Source of the DNA: Desulfobulbaceae bacterium | GTDB taxonomy: Bacteria; Desulfobacterota; Desulfobulbia; Desulfobulbales; Desulfocapsaceae | DNA length: 5,513 bases | Assembly (NCBI GenBank): GCA_024643445.1 | Contig: JAHEMX010000280.1 | Span: forward strand, 1-5,513 | Direction: 5' to 3' | Part shown: piece by piece, positions 1 through 4,968 of the stretch | Layout: the number at the start of each line of letters is the position of its first letter | Position numbering within the stretch: the stretch's first letter is position 1 | Position numbers and translations under genes: made by a program | The notes under the pieces: model-generated | The model's input: only the letters and a program-made list of their open reading frames with translations | Database searches by the model: none | What the model was told of the DNA's origin: nothing

Positions 1-415
1 CAACCGCCTTGCACATATCGTAAATGGTAAGAGCTGCAATGGAAACGGCAGTCAGCGCTTCCATTTCGACGCCTGTTTTTCCCTGAATAGAGACAACTGC
101 GCTGATTTCAATGGACGCGGCATCATCGATGAGATTGAAATCAATTGCAACCTTACTGATCATCAGGGGGTGGGTAAGCGGAATCAGGCTGGCAACCTTT
201 TTTGCCGCCATGATACCGGCGATACGGGCAACTCCCAACACATCACCTTTTGCCATCGTTCCACTCTTCACCAGGTCAAAGGCCAGTCTGCTCATTGTAA
301 TCAGGCCGGCGGCGCGGGCTATGCGCATGGTCTCGGGCTTGGAACTGACGTCAACCATGACCGCATTTCCGTCACCATCGAAGTGAGTCAGGGAACTGTT
401 ATTGTCTGTTACCAT
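1..415 (-). CDS. moaC: MoaC, cyclic pyranopterin monophosphate synthase (3' end cut by window edge)
   Basis: MoaC converts 3',8-cyclo-7,8-dihydro-GTP, made by the radical SAM enzyme MoaA, into cyclic pyranopterin monophosphate, an early cytoplasmic step of molybdenum cofactor synthesis. I translated 138 codons from the ATG at 415-413; the reading frame is still open at base 1. The family is about 160 residues, so roughly 20 C-terminal residues are missing. Family landmarks are clear: AKGDVLGVARIAGI (55-68), LIPLTHPLM (77-85), GKTGVEMEALTA (112-123) and ALTIYDMCKA (128-137). Residues matching the E. coli active-site set (Lys51, His77, Glu112, Glu114, Asp128, Lys131) are all present at a constant offset of five: Lys56, His82, Glu117, Glu119, Asp133, Lys136. 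A TGA lies in frame three codons upstream, so this ATG is the only reasonable start. It follows dnaJ by 17 bp with no clear Shine-Dalgarno sequence, which suggests co-transcription and perhaps coupled translation. No sign of damage. Confidence 0.95.
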   Translation of the reverse strand, partial: MVTDNNSSLTHFDGDGNAVMVDVSSKPETMRIARAAGLITMSRLAFDLVKSGTMAKGDVLGVARIAGIMAAKKVASLIPLTHPLMISKVAIDFNLIDDAASIEISAVVSIQGKTGVEMEALTAVSIAALTIYDMCKAV

Positions 416-432
416 AACGATTCAAAACCGAA

Positions 433-1560
433 CTAGTGAGACTTTCCCACTACTTCATTAACAAGTTTGGAGAAAAATCCTTCGTTTTCCTTGTTCTGCC
501 CGTGTTTTTCACACAACTCATCAAACTCCCTGAGTACTTTTTTCTGCTCTTCACAGAGATTTGTCGGGGTTTTCACCTGTAATTCAGCGTACATATTGCC
601 GCGACCATGTCCGCGTAGATGTTTCACACCCTGGTCTTTGAGGGTAAACACTTCTCCGGACTGACTTCCCTCCGGTATCAACAGTTTCTTCGTTCCATGA
701 ATAGTGATAATCTCTGTTTTTACGCCAAGAGCCGCATCGACCATGGACACGGGGAACCTGCAATAGATGTTGTCTCCGTCACGCTTGAAGAATTCATGCG
801 CTTCAACTTCTATAATAACATAGAGATCACCTGGAGGACCACCTTTGCGTCCGCCCTCGCCCTCTGCCCGCAAGCGCATCCGTGCCCCGTTATCGACTCC
901 TGCGGGGATCTTGATAGATACCTTTTTCTCCTTGTTTACCAGACCGACGCCGCGACATTCATCACACGGATGGGTGATGATTGCTCCCTCACCATGGCAT
1001 TGGTGACAGGTGGAACTGACCTGGAAAAAGCCCTGGGAGCGTATGACCTGACCGCGGCCGTTACAGGATGGGCAGGTCTGTTTCTGATAGCCGGGCCGGC
1101 ACCCTGTTCCTTCGCAGGTCCAGCAGGTATCACGCTTGGTTATTTCAACTTCCCGGCTTGTGCCATGAACGGCTTCCATAAAGGAAATCCTCAGATCATA
1201 GCGTAAATCGTTACCGGCAGTCGGACCGTCCCTTCTTGACTGCCCTCTGCCTGAACCAAACCCGAACAGGTCACTGAAGATGTCCCCGAAACTTGAAAAA
1301 ACGTCTTCGAAATTACCTGGTCCGCGATAGCCGCTATTTTTCAGGCCTTCATGGCCGTAGGTGTCGTAAATCTGCCTTTTCTGGTCATCACTGAGCACCT
1401 CGTAAGCTTCCGTGCACTCCTTGAAGGCATTTTCTGCCTCTTGATCACCCGGATTCCGATCCGGATGATACTTCATGGCCAGCTTTCGATAGGCCTTTTT
1501 TATTTCAGCCGCATCGCTTTGCTTACTGATGCCGAGTATTTCGTAATAATCACGTTCCAT
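433..1560 (-). CDS. dnaJ: Chaperone protein DnaJ (Hsp40), type I
   Basis: DnaJ is the cytoplasmic co-chaperone that binds unfolded proteins, hands them to DnaK and stimulates DnaK ATP hydrolysis, with GrpE as exchange factor. The protein is full length at 375 residues, the usual size. Domains in order: J domain at about 4-69 with the essential His32-Pro33-Asp34 motif; a Gly/Phe-rich linker at about 73-112; a zinc-binding region with four CxxCxGxG repeats starting at Cys146, Cys163, Cys185 and Cys199 (Cys pairs 146/149, 163/166, 185/188, 199/202); then the C-terminal substrate-binding domains, with GDLYV near 244 and a typical final EGFFSKL segment at 360-366. All zinc ligands are intact, so this is a true type I DnaJ and not a J-domain-only protein. 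The ATG at 1560 fits the family N-terminus. It lies 17 bp after rpoZ; the only SD-like bases (AAGG) overlap the rpoZ stop about 15 nt upstream. dnaK and grpE are not in this window, so this may be a dnaJ outside the dnaK operon, or a second copy. Confidence 0.97.
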   Translation of the reverse strand: MERDYYEILGISKQSDAAEIKKAYRKLAMKYHPDRNPGDQEAENAFKECTEAYEVLSDDQKRQIYDTYGHEGLKNSGYRGPGNFEDVFSSFGDIFSDLFGFGSGRGQSRRDGPTAGNDLRYDLRISFMEAVHGTSREVEITKRDTCWTCEGTGCRPGYQKQTCPSCNGRGQVIRSQGFFQVSSTCHQCHGEGAIITHPCDECRGVGLVNKEKKVSIKIPAGVDNGARMRLRAEGEGGRKGGPPGDLYVIIEVEAHEFFKRDGDNIYCRFPVSMVDAALGVKTEIITIHGTKKLLIPEGSQSGEVFTLKDQGVKHLRGHGRGNMYAELQVKTPTNLCEEQKKVLREFDELCEKHGQNKENEGFFSKLVNEVVGKSH

Positions 1561-1577
1561 CTAAGATAGCTAAAGCC

Positions 1578-1844
1578 TTATACTTCGGCCCCCTCTTGCT
1601 GATCAACAAGTAGTTCATCTGAATCATTATCACCGACCTCAGGGAGATCCATGATGTTCGAAAAAGTCACCTTGCCTGCGGCGATCTCCCGAAGCGTCAT
1701 GACGATTTCCTTGTTTTTGGCATTGATCAGGTACGGTTCACCCTGGCGATGCTGTTTTACCCGCTTCACGGCCAGGTGAATGAGATTGAATCGATTTCCG
1801 TCACCCACTTCCTTCAAACAGTCTTCAACAGTAATACGTGCCAT
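1578..1844 (-). CDS. rpoZ: DNA-directed RNA polymerase omega subunit
   Basis: Omega is the small RNA polymerase subunit that clamps the beta' C-terminal region and helps core assembly; in E. coli it also forms part of a ppGpp site. The product is 88 residues, close to the 91 of E. coli. The N-terminal ITVEDCLKEV (4-13), the helix NRFNLIHLAVKR (17-28) and the segment NKEIVMTLREIAAGKV (44-59) are the conserved family blocks. The last 20 or so residues are acidic and probably flexible, as is common. Relative to E. coli, two extra residues (Asp-Gly) precede the NRF motif, a small local difference. The ATG at 1844 is supported by a strong GAGGA Shine-Dalgarno sequence five to six bases upstream. 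It lies 121 bp downstream of purA and 17 bp upstream of dnaJ in the same orientation. It could be transcribed from the purA promoter or from one of its own in the gap. Confidence 0.95.
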   Translation of the reverse strand: MARITVEDCLKEVGDGNRFNLIHLAVKRVKQHRQGEPYLINAKNKEIVMTLREIAAGKVTFSNIMDLPEVGDNDSDELLVDQQEGAEV

Positions 1845-1965
1845 TGTTTCCTCGTGGTATTTTATTTCCGGGGAGCATTTTATAGATGGCTCTTCTGGTT
1901 CGTTATGGATTTTTCCCGGTATGTTTTATGAATTAACAGCGCCGCTGCAACCTCTTTATTCCTGA
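1845..1965 (-). other. purA-rpoZ intergenic gap with small GC-rich hairpin
   Basis: This 121-bp gap is AT-rich. Eighteen bases after the purA stop it holds an 11-base perfect inverted repeat, CAGCGGCGCTG (1937-1947), followed on the minus strand by TTAATT. Stem and loop are very short and there is no real U-tract, so it would be at best a weak terminator or an RNA-processing hairpin. A TATAAA hexamer at 1879-1884, about 35 bases before rpoZ, matches a -10 box in five of six positions, but no acceptable -35 lies 16-18 bp upstream. Whether rpoZ has its own promoter cannot be decided here. Confidence 0.3.
1849..1853 (-). promoter_or_regulatory. Ribosome binding site of rpoZ
   Basis: On the minus strand GAGGA stands four bases before the ATG of rpoZ (GAGGAAACAATG). 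Together with the one before purA it is the clearest SD site of the minus-strand block, and it fixes the rpoZ start. By contrast dnaJ and moaC lack a well-placed one. Confidence 0.75.
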
Positions 1966-3276
1966 TTATCTGGACTGACTCTGTTCAAAAGGATTTTTCA
2001 GCAGCAGGGTTTCCTCCCGGTCCGGTCCGACCGAAACGATGACGGCCTCAGTCCCGGTAAAATCTTCTATTCTTTTTATATAGTCACGCGCCTCGACAGG
2101 CAGATCGGAAAAGATGCGGATTTCGTTAATCTCCGACTGCCAGCCAGCCATCTCCTGGTACACCGGTTTTACCGTACCGGCCTGCATGATGTTAGACGGC
2201 ATGGTATGCAGTCTTTTCCCGTCCAGATCGTATGCTTCAGCCATCCTGATGCGTGACTGACCGCTGAGAACATCAAGTTTGGTGATGGCCAGCCCTGTCA
2301 AGCCGTTAAGCCGCACGGCGTCGTTGGCAACAACGCCGTCGAGCCAGCCACAGCGTCTCTTACGACCGGTTGTTGCACCGAATTCACCACCTTTTTTCTG
2401 CAGTTCATCTCCGGTGGCGTCAAAAAGTTCTGTTGGAAAGGGTCCCTCACCGACGCGTGTGGTGTAGGCCTTCAGTATGCCGACAACGGCGTCTATATGC
2501 GTCGGTCCGAAGCCTGAACCGTTACAGGCGTTTCCTGCCACGGTGTTGGATGAGGTAACGAAGGGATAGGTGCCGTGATCTATATCGAGCTGGCTTCCCT
2601 GGGCACCCTCAAAAAGGATATTCTCCCCCTTTCTTCGCGAAGTATCGAGTTCTTGTGAAACATTGCCGATAAAGGGGATTAACTGCTCGCCATGCCTGAG
2701 CAGATCTGCCAGCACGGAATCGTAAGAAAGCGGCTCAGCACCATATTTCCGGGTAAGCAGAAAGTTCTTCTCTTCAAGCTCTGCCTTCAGTTTTTCGCGC
2801 AACAGCGTTTCGTCAAGCAGATCCCCGAGCCTGATACCGACTCTTCCTGCCTTGTCTACATAACAGGGTCCGATACCTCGGCCTGTTGTTCCCAGCCTTT
2901 TACCAGCAGAGCGTGATGCTTCCTGGGCAAGATCCAGGGATTTGTGATACTCGAGTATCAGGTGAGCCTTCTCGCTGATTATCAGCCGTTGGGGCGTAAC
3001 CGGCAGACCTTTCTCCTCCAGGCTCTTAATCTCAGCGAGGAGAACTGAAGGATCGATGATAACCCCGTTTCCTATCATGCATCTCTTATCTTCATAGAGG
3101 ATGCCTGACGGAATGATATGAAAGATGAACTTTTCGCCATCTACCACCAAGGTATGACCAGCATTATTCCCCCCCTGGAACCTGACGATACAATCAGCAT
3201 ATCGCGTGAGTAAATCCACGATCTTGCCCTTTCCCTCATCTCCCCATTGGGTGCCAACGACGACTACACTGGACAT
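1966..3276 (-). CDS. purA: Adenylosuccinate synthase (IMP-aspartate ligase)
   Basis: PurA catalyses GTP-dependent joining of IMP and aspartate to adenylosuccinate, the first committed step from IMP to AMP, in the cytoplasm. At 436 residues it is full length for bacteria. Motifs in order: GTQWGDEGKGK (8-18) with the phosphate-binding loop, catalytic Asp13 and Lys16; QGGNNAGHT (34-42) with catalytic His41; GTTGRGIGP (129-137); EGAQGSQLD (223-231); TTRVGEGPFPTE (272-283); ATTGRKRRCGWLD (301-313) in the IMP/aspartate-binding region; the guanine-recognition TKLDVL (332-337); and SVGPDRE (415-421). Nothing is missing or unusual. The ATG at 3276 has an AGGAG Shine-Dalgarno sequence six bases upstream and aligns with the normal family N-terminus. 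It is the first gene of the minus-strand block, behind a near-consensus sigma70 promoter, so strong constitutive expression is likely. Confidence 0.98.
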   Translation of the reverse strand: MSSVVVVGTQWGDEGKGKIVDLLTRYADCIVRFQGGNNAGHTLVVDGEKFIFHIIPSGILYEDKRCMIGNGVIIDPSVLLAEIKSLEEKGLPVTPQRLIISEKAHLILEYHKSLDLAQEASRSAGKRLGTTGRGIGPCYVDKAGRVGIRLGDLLDETLLREKLKAELEEKNFLLTRKYGAEPLSYDSVLADLLRHGEQLIPFIGNVSQELDTSRRKGENILFEGAQGSQLDIDHGTYPFVTSSNTVAGNACNGSGFGPTHIDAVVGILKAYTTRVGEGPFPTELFDATGDELQKKGGEFGATTGRKRRCGWLDGVVANDAVRLNGLTGLAITKLDVLSGQSRIRMAEAYDLDGKRLHTMPSNIMQAGTVKPVYQEMAGWQSEINEIRIFSDLPVEARDYIKRIEDFTGTEAVIVSVGPDREETLLLKNPFEQSQSR

Positions 3277-3335
3277 CTATTTCTCCTGGTAAAAACTCGT
3301 AAACAGCGGTTACATCCGGACAGGGCAACGCTCAT
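3264..3335 (-). CDS. Possible 23-codon upstream ORF (leader peptide) overlapping purA start
   Basis: An ATG at 3335-3333 is preceded by AGGA with a six-base gap, a credible ribosome binding site. The frame runs 23 codons and ends in TAG at 3266-3264, thirteen bases overlapping the beginning of purA in another frame. The peptide begins MSVALSGCNRCLRV and ends RRNRCPV; it has three Cys and five Arg residues, no run of one amino acid and no signal peptide. It lies wholly within the predicted purA leader, downstream of the promoter at 3362-3390. Translation could feed ribosomes into purA by coupling, or compete with it. No known leader-peptide family was recognised, and an ORF this short can occur by chance, so existence as a gene is unproven. 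Confidence 0.3.
   Translation of the reverse strand: MSVALSGCNRCLRVFTRRNRCPV
3283..3287 (-). promoter_or_regulatory. Ribosome binding site of purA
   Basis: The minus strand reads CCAGGAGAAATAGATG. The AGGAG core lies six bases before the purA ATG, near-ideal spacing. It sits inside the overlapping upstream ORF (3264-3335), so ribosomes translating that ORF would pass over this site. Confidence 0.75.
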
Positions 3336-3361
3336 TAATTTTCCTAAGGTCAAACTCTAGT

Positions 3362-3390
3362 ATTATAGTCAAGACATCGCAGAATGTCAA
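3362..3390 (-). promoter_or_regulatory. Near-perfect sigma70 promoter for purA
   Basis: On the minus strand the -35 box TTGACA (3390-3385) and the -10 box TATAAT (3367-3362) both match consensus at six of six positions and are separated by exactly 17 bp. Transcription should start near 3355-3356, giving a leader of about 79-80 nt before purA. A consensus match this exact is uncommon and predicts strong basal transcription. The pentamer TTGAC occurs three times here, starting at 3390, 3372 and 3353, roughly 18-19 bp apart; this may be chance or a binding-site array. Confidence 0.85.
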
Positions 3391-3444
3391 TCGGGCAAAA
3401 TTTATCATTTTCCCTTAGCATACCAACTGGTTAGCCCCTTGAGC

Positions 3445-3485
3445 TTTGCCTGATTTCCTACAGGAGCACGACAGGAAGGGGCAGA
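3445..3485. repeat. Imperfect inverted repeat (candidate RNA hairpin)
   Basis: TTTGCC (3445-3450) pairs with GGCAGA (3480-3485), including one G-U pair. TTTCCT (3454-3459) pairs with AGGAAG (3473-3478), also with one G-U pair. The two stems are separated by a small internal loop and capped by a 13-base loop. A competing pairing exists between GCCCCTT (3434-3440) and AAGGGGC (3476-3482). Neither strand shows a T-run afterwards, so it is not a typical intrinsic terminator. Function unknown. Confidence 0.35.
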
Positions 3486-3490
3486 TGGAC

Positions 3491-3512
3491 GAGAAATAGA
3501 TATCGATTTCTC
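3491..3512. repeat. 22-bp near-perfect palindrome (candidate operator)
   Basis: The arms GAGAAAT (3491-3497) and ATTTCTC (3506-3512) are exact reverse complements and flank the palindromic core GATATC (3499-3504). Only the single base pair on either side of the core breaks symmetry, so 20 of 22 positions match their reverse complement. The length and two-fold symmetry fit a binding site for a dimeric regulator. It lies about 165 bp before tatB and about 100 bp upstream of the purA -35 box. The cognate protein is not known. Confidence 0.45.
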
Positions 3513-3596
3513 CCTTCTCTTCTGTTAAATTCTGAGTCCGCGATGAAACTGGCAGGCTCCGCTGATGTCTTCTGCAGCTGATACAGCCCCCGTCAT

Positions 3597-3625
3597 TTGT
3601 CAGAAATTATATGACAACCGCGGTT
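3597..3625. repeat. Two abutting palindromes upstream of tatB
   Basis: TTGTCA (3597-3602) and TGACAA (3612-3617) are exact reverse complements nine bases apart, and their last two bases begin a perfect 10-bp palindrome AACCGCGGTT (3616-3625). They end about 50 bp before the tatB start, where an operator for tatBC would be expected. They could instead form RNA hairpins in the tatB leader. No T-run follows. Confidence 0.35.
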
Positions 3626-3676
3626 ATTAATCCATCTTACGGCACGCAGTGCTGATCACAGGTTCAGGGAAACAAT

Positions 3677-4162
3677 ATGTTTGGCATCGGTCTGCCGGAA
3701 ATGATTCTGATATTGGCGCTGGCACTTATTGTTGTCGGTCCGGATAAACTTCCGGAACTGGCACGCTCGATCGCCAAGGGTGTGCTTGAACTGAAAAAGA
3801 CCGTATCCACCCTGAAAGAGGAATTTGCCAACGAAAACCCGCTGGATACCGTCAAGCCGGAGCTTGAGGAAATGGCCGGCTCCATCAAAAAGCAACTCGG
3901 CGATACTGGCTCTGACGGCTGGGACACCATCATCGACGACAAACAACCATCTGCCGCAGCAGATGGTCAACAAGGGTTATCCGCAGCCCAAGCCGATCAG
4001 ACCAGCGGAACCTTGATCGATGTGGACACAGCTGATAATGGCGTCAGTAACGGAGCTGATTCCGGCGAATCAGAGCAACCGGAAGCCAGGGACGCGGGGG
4101 GCAGTGCGACTTCCGGTGAGCAGGCAGAAGAGCAATCACGTCCCGAAAAACCGGCTGAATAA
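3677..4162 (+). CDS. tatB: Sec-independent protein translocase TatB
   Basis: TatB pairs with TatC to form the inner-membrane receptor that binds twin-arginine signal peptides of folded export substrates. The 161-residue product begins MFGIGLPEM, with a short periplasmic start, the conserved Glu8, one membrane segment (about 5-20), the Gly21-Pro22 hinge and then KLPELAR, followed by an amphipathic helix to about residue 50. Gly-Pro at the hinge, rather than the FGxKKLP pattern of TatA, together with the length and the tatC neighbour, favours TatB over TatA. From about residue 85 onward the tail is low complexity, rich in Asp, Glu, Ser, Gly, Ala and Gln and probably disordered, as in other TatB proteins; it is poorly conserved. 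AGGGA six bases before the ATG supports the start. It forms an operon with tatC, 18 bp downstream. A dual-function TatA/B protein cannot be excluded, because no tatA is visible. Confidence 0.85.
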   Translation: MFGIGLPEMILILALALIVVGPDKLPELARSIAKGVLELKKTVSTLKEEFANENPLDTVKPELEEMAGSIKKQLGDTGSDGWDTIIDDKQPSAAADGQQGLSAAQADQTSGTLIDVDTADNGVSNGADSGESEQPEARDAGGSATSGEQAEEQSRPEKPAE

Positions 4163-4180
4163 GGATCCTGATCAACCGTC

Positions 4181-4936
4181 ATGTCAACACTCGAGCGCAG
4201 CATCGCCTTTTTCCGCCCCCACCATCAGGAACTTCGCCAAAGGCTGGTCAGGAGCTTTATTGCCATCGCGCTCTGTTCGGCCGTCGCCTACTACTTTTCC
4301 GAGCAGATCGCACTTTTTTTCATTCACCCGCTCTTCAAGGCAAGTCCGCTGGTGTACCGGATGGTCTACACCAATCTTCCGGAAGCCTTTCTCGCCTATC
4401 TGAAACTCGCGTTGCTGGTCGGCATCATCGCCAGCTTTCCCTATCTTCTTTATCAGGCCTGGCGCTTCATTTCCCCCGGCCTGCATGATCATGAAAAAAG
4501 GATTGCCGTCACGGTCGTCTTCTGGTCGAGTGTTCTTTTTCTCAGCGGCGCGGCCTTTGCCCTGTTCAGCGTGCTCCCGAGAATGCTCGTTTATTTTATG
4601 AGTTATGCTCATTCAGGCCTGGAACCACTACCAAAGCTTGGTCAATATCTCACCTTTGTGGGCAGGACCATCATCGCCTTTGGTCTGTCGTTCCAGATTC
4701 CCTTCCTGATGGTGATGGCGGGAAAAGCCGGCCTGGTCGCCGCATCATATTTCAGGGCCAAGAGATTCTATTTCTACGGCGCAATTGTGGTCTTGGCCTT
4801 TTTACTCAGTGCCGGGGATTTCATGGCAACACTTCTGCTCTGCTTCCCTCTTTTCGGGCTTTACGAGGCAGGGGTTTTTCTGACAGCCCTTCTCGGTAAA
4901 AAGAAAAAAGAAAAAGCTGATCAGCAAGCGGGCTGA
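4181..4936 (+). CDS. tatC: Sec-independent protein translocase TatC
   Basis: TatC is the six-helix inner-membrane core of the twin-arginine translocase; its cytoplasmic face reads the RR signal peptide. The 251-residue product is of normal length and highly hydrophobic, with a positively charged Lys-rich end (240-245). The N-terminal ELRQRL (17-22) matches the conserved cytoplasmic segment, with Glu17 equivalent to E. coli Glu15. The signature YQAWRFISPGLHDHEKR (91-107) contains Phe96 and Glu105, equivalent to E. coli Phe94 and Glu103, signal-peptide-binding positions. Pro50 and Asp213 are also kept. Two differences from E. coli stand out: Gln172 where E. coli has membrane-embedded Glu170, and LSAGD (209-213) in place of LTPPD. 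An in-frame TGA at 4169-4171 leaves the ATG at 4181 as the only sensible start. The SD-like AAGGA overlaps the tatB stop about 15 bases upstream, so translation may depend on coupling to tatB. Confidence 0.95.
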   Translation: MSTLERSIAFFRPHHQELRQRLVRSFIAIALCSAVAYYFSEQIALFFIHPLFKASPLVYRMVYTNLPEAFLAYLKLALLVGIIASFPYLLYQAWRFISPGLHDHEKRIAVTVVFWSSVLFLSGAAFALFSVLPRMLVYFMSYAHSGLEPLPKLGQYLTFVGRTIIAFGLSFQIPFLMVMAGKAGLVAASYFRAKRFYFYGAIVVLAFLLSAGDFMATLLLCFPLFGLYEAGVFLTALLGKKKKEKADQQAG

Positions 4937-4968
4937 GACCGCCAAAGCCTGCGGCATCACCACCTGCA
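4937..4968. other. Convergent gap between tatC and radical SAM gene
   Basis: Two convergent genes end 32 bp apart. The only inverted repeat is CCGC (4939-4942) with GCGG (4951-4954), too short and without a T-tract on either strand, so no intrinsic terminator is evident. Termination may be Rho-dependent, or transcripts may overlap. Confidence 0.4.

Larger units (their letters stand above)
3391..3676. other. Non-coding region between purA promoter and tatB, palindrome-rich
   Basis: No ORF with coding character was found on either strand in these 286 bp. No tRNA, rRNA or recognisable riboswitch consensus was seen. It should contain the promoter of tatBC, but no good sigma70 or sigma54 promoter stood out on the plus strand. 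It holds three sets of inverted repeats, listed separately (3445-3485, 3491-3512, 3597-3625). A small RNA or transcription-factor operators are possible but unproven. Confidence 0.5.

Noticed and set aside
111..436. Two overlapping plus-strand ORFs opposite moaC
   Set aside because: They are antisense to moaC, whose active-site residues are all conserved on the minus strand. The ORFs show no family features.
619..1206. 195-codon plus-strand ORF opposite dnaJ
   Set aside because: It is fully antisense to a complete dnaJ whose zinc-finger and J-domain motifs are intact. Its own translation shows no recognisable domain.
1879..1884. Separate rpoZ promoter with TATAAA as -10
   Set aside because: There is no -35 of more than minimal match at 16-18 bp, so it is noted only as a possibility within the intergenic entry.
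3420..3490. Possible tRNA or 6S-like RNA
   Set aside because: No cloverleaf with a GGTTC-type T-arm could be built, and no 6S-type long closing stem was found. Only an unassigned hairpin remains.
3491..3530. Intrinsic terminator formed by the palindrome and following pyrimidines
   Set aside because: The following bases are a mixed C/T tract rather than a T-run, and the stem is AT-rich, so it does not fit a Rho-independent terminator.
3550..3568. Sigma54-type promoter around CTGGCAGGCTCCGC
   Set aside because: The GG and GC dinucleotides are two bases too close for the -24/-12 spacing, and the TTGC element is absent.
3656..3973. Minus-strand ORFs opposite the start of tatB
   Set aside because: They overlap each other and a well-supported tatB start with its SD site; neither has a recognisable domain.
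4184..4612. 142-codon minus-strand ORF opposite tatC
   Set aside because: It lies inside tatC on the other strand. The translation is low in hydrophobic patterning and shows no known motif; tatC explains the region fully.
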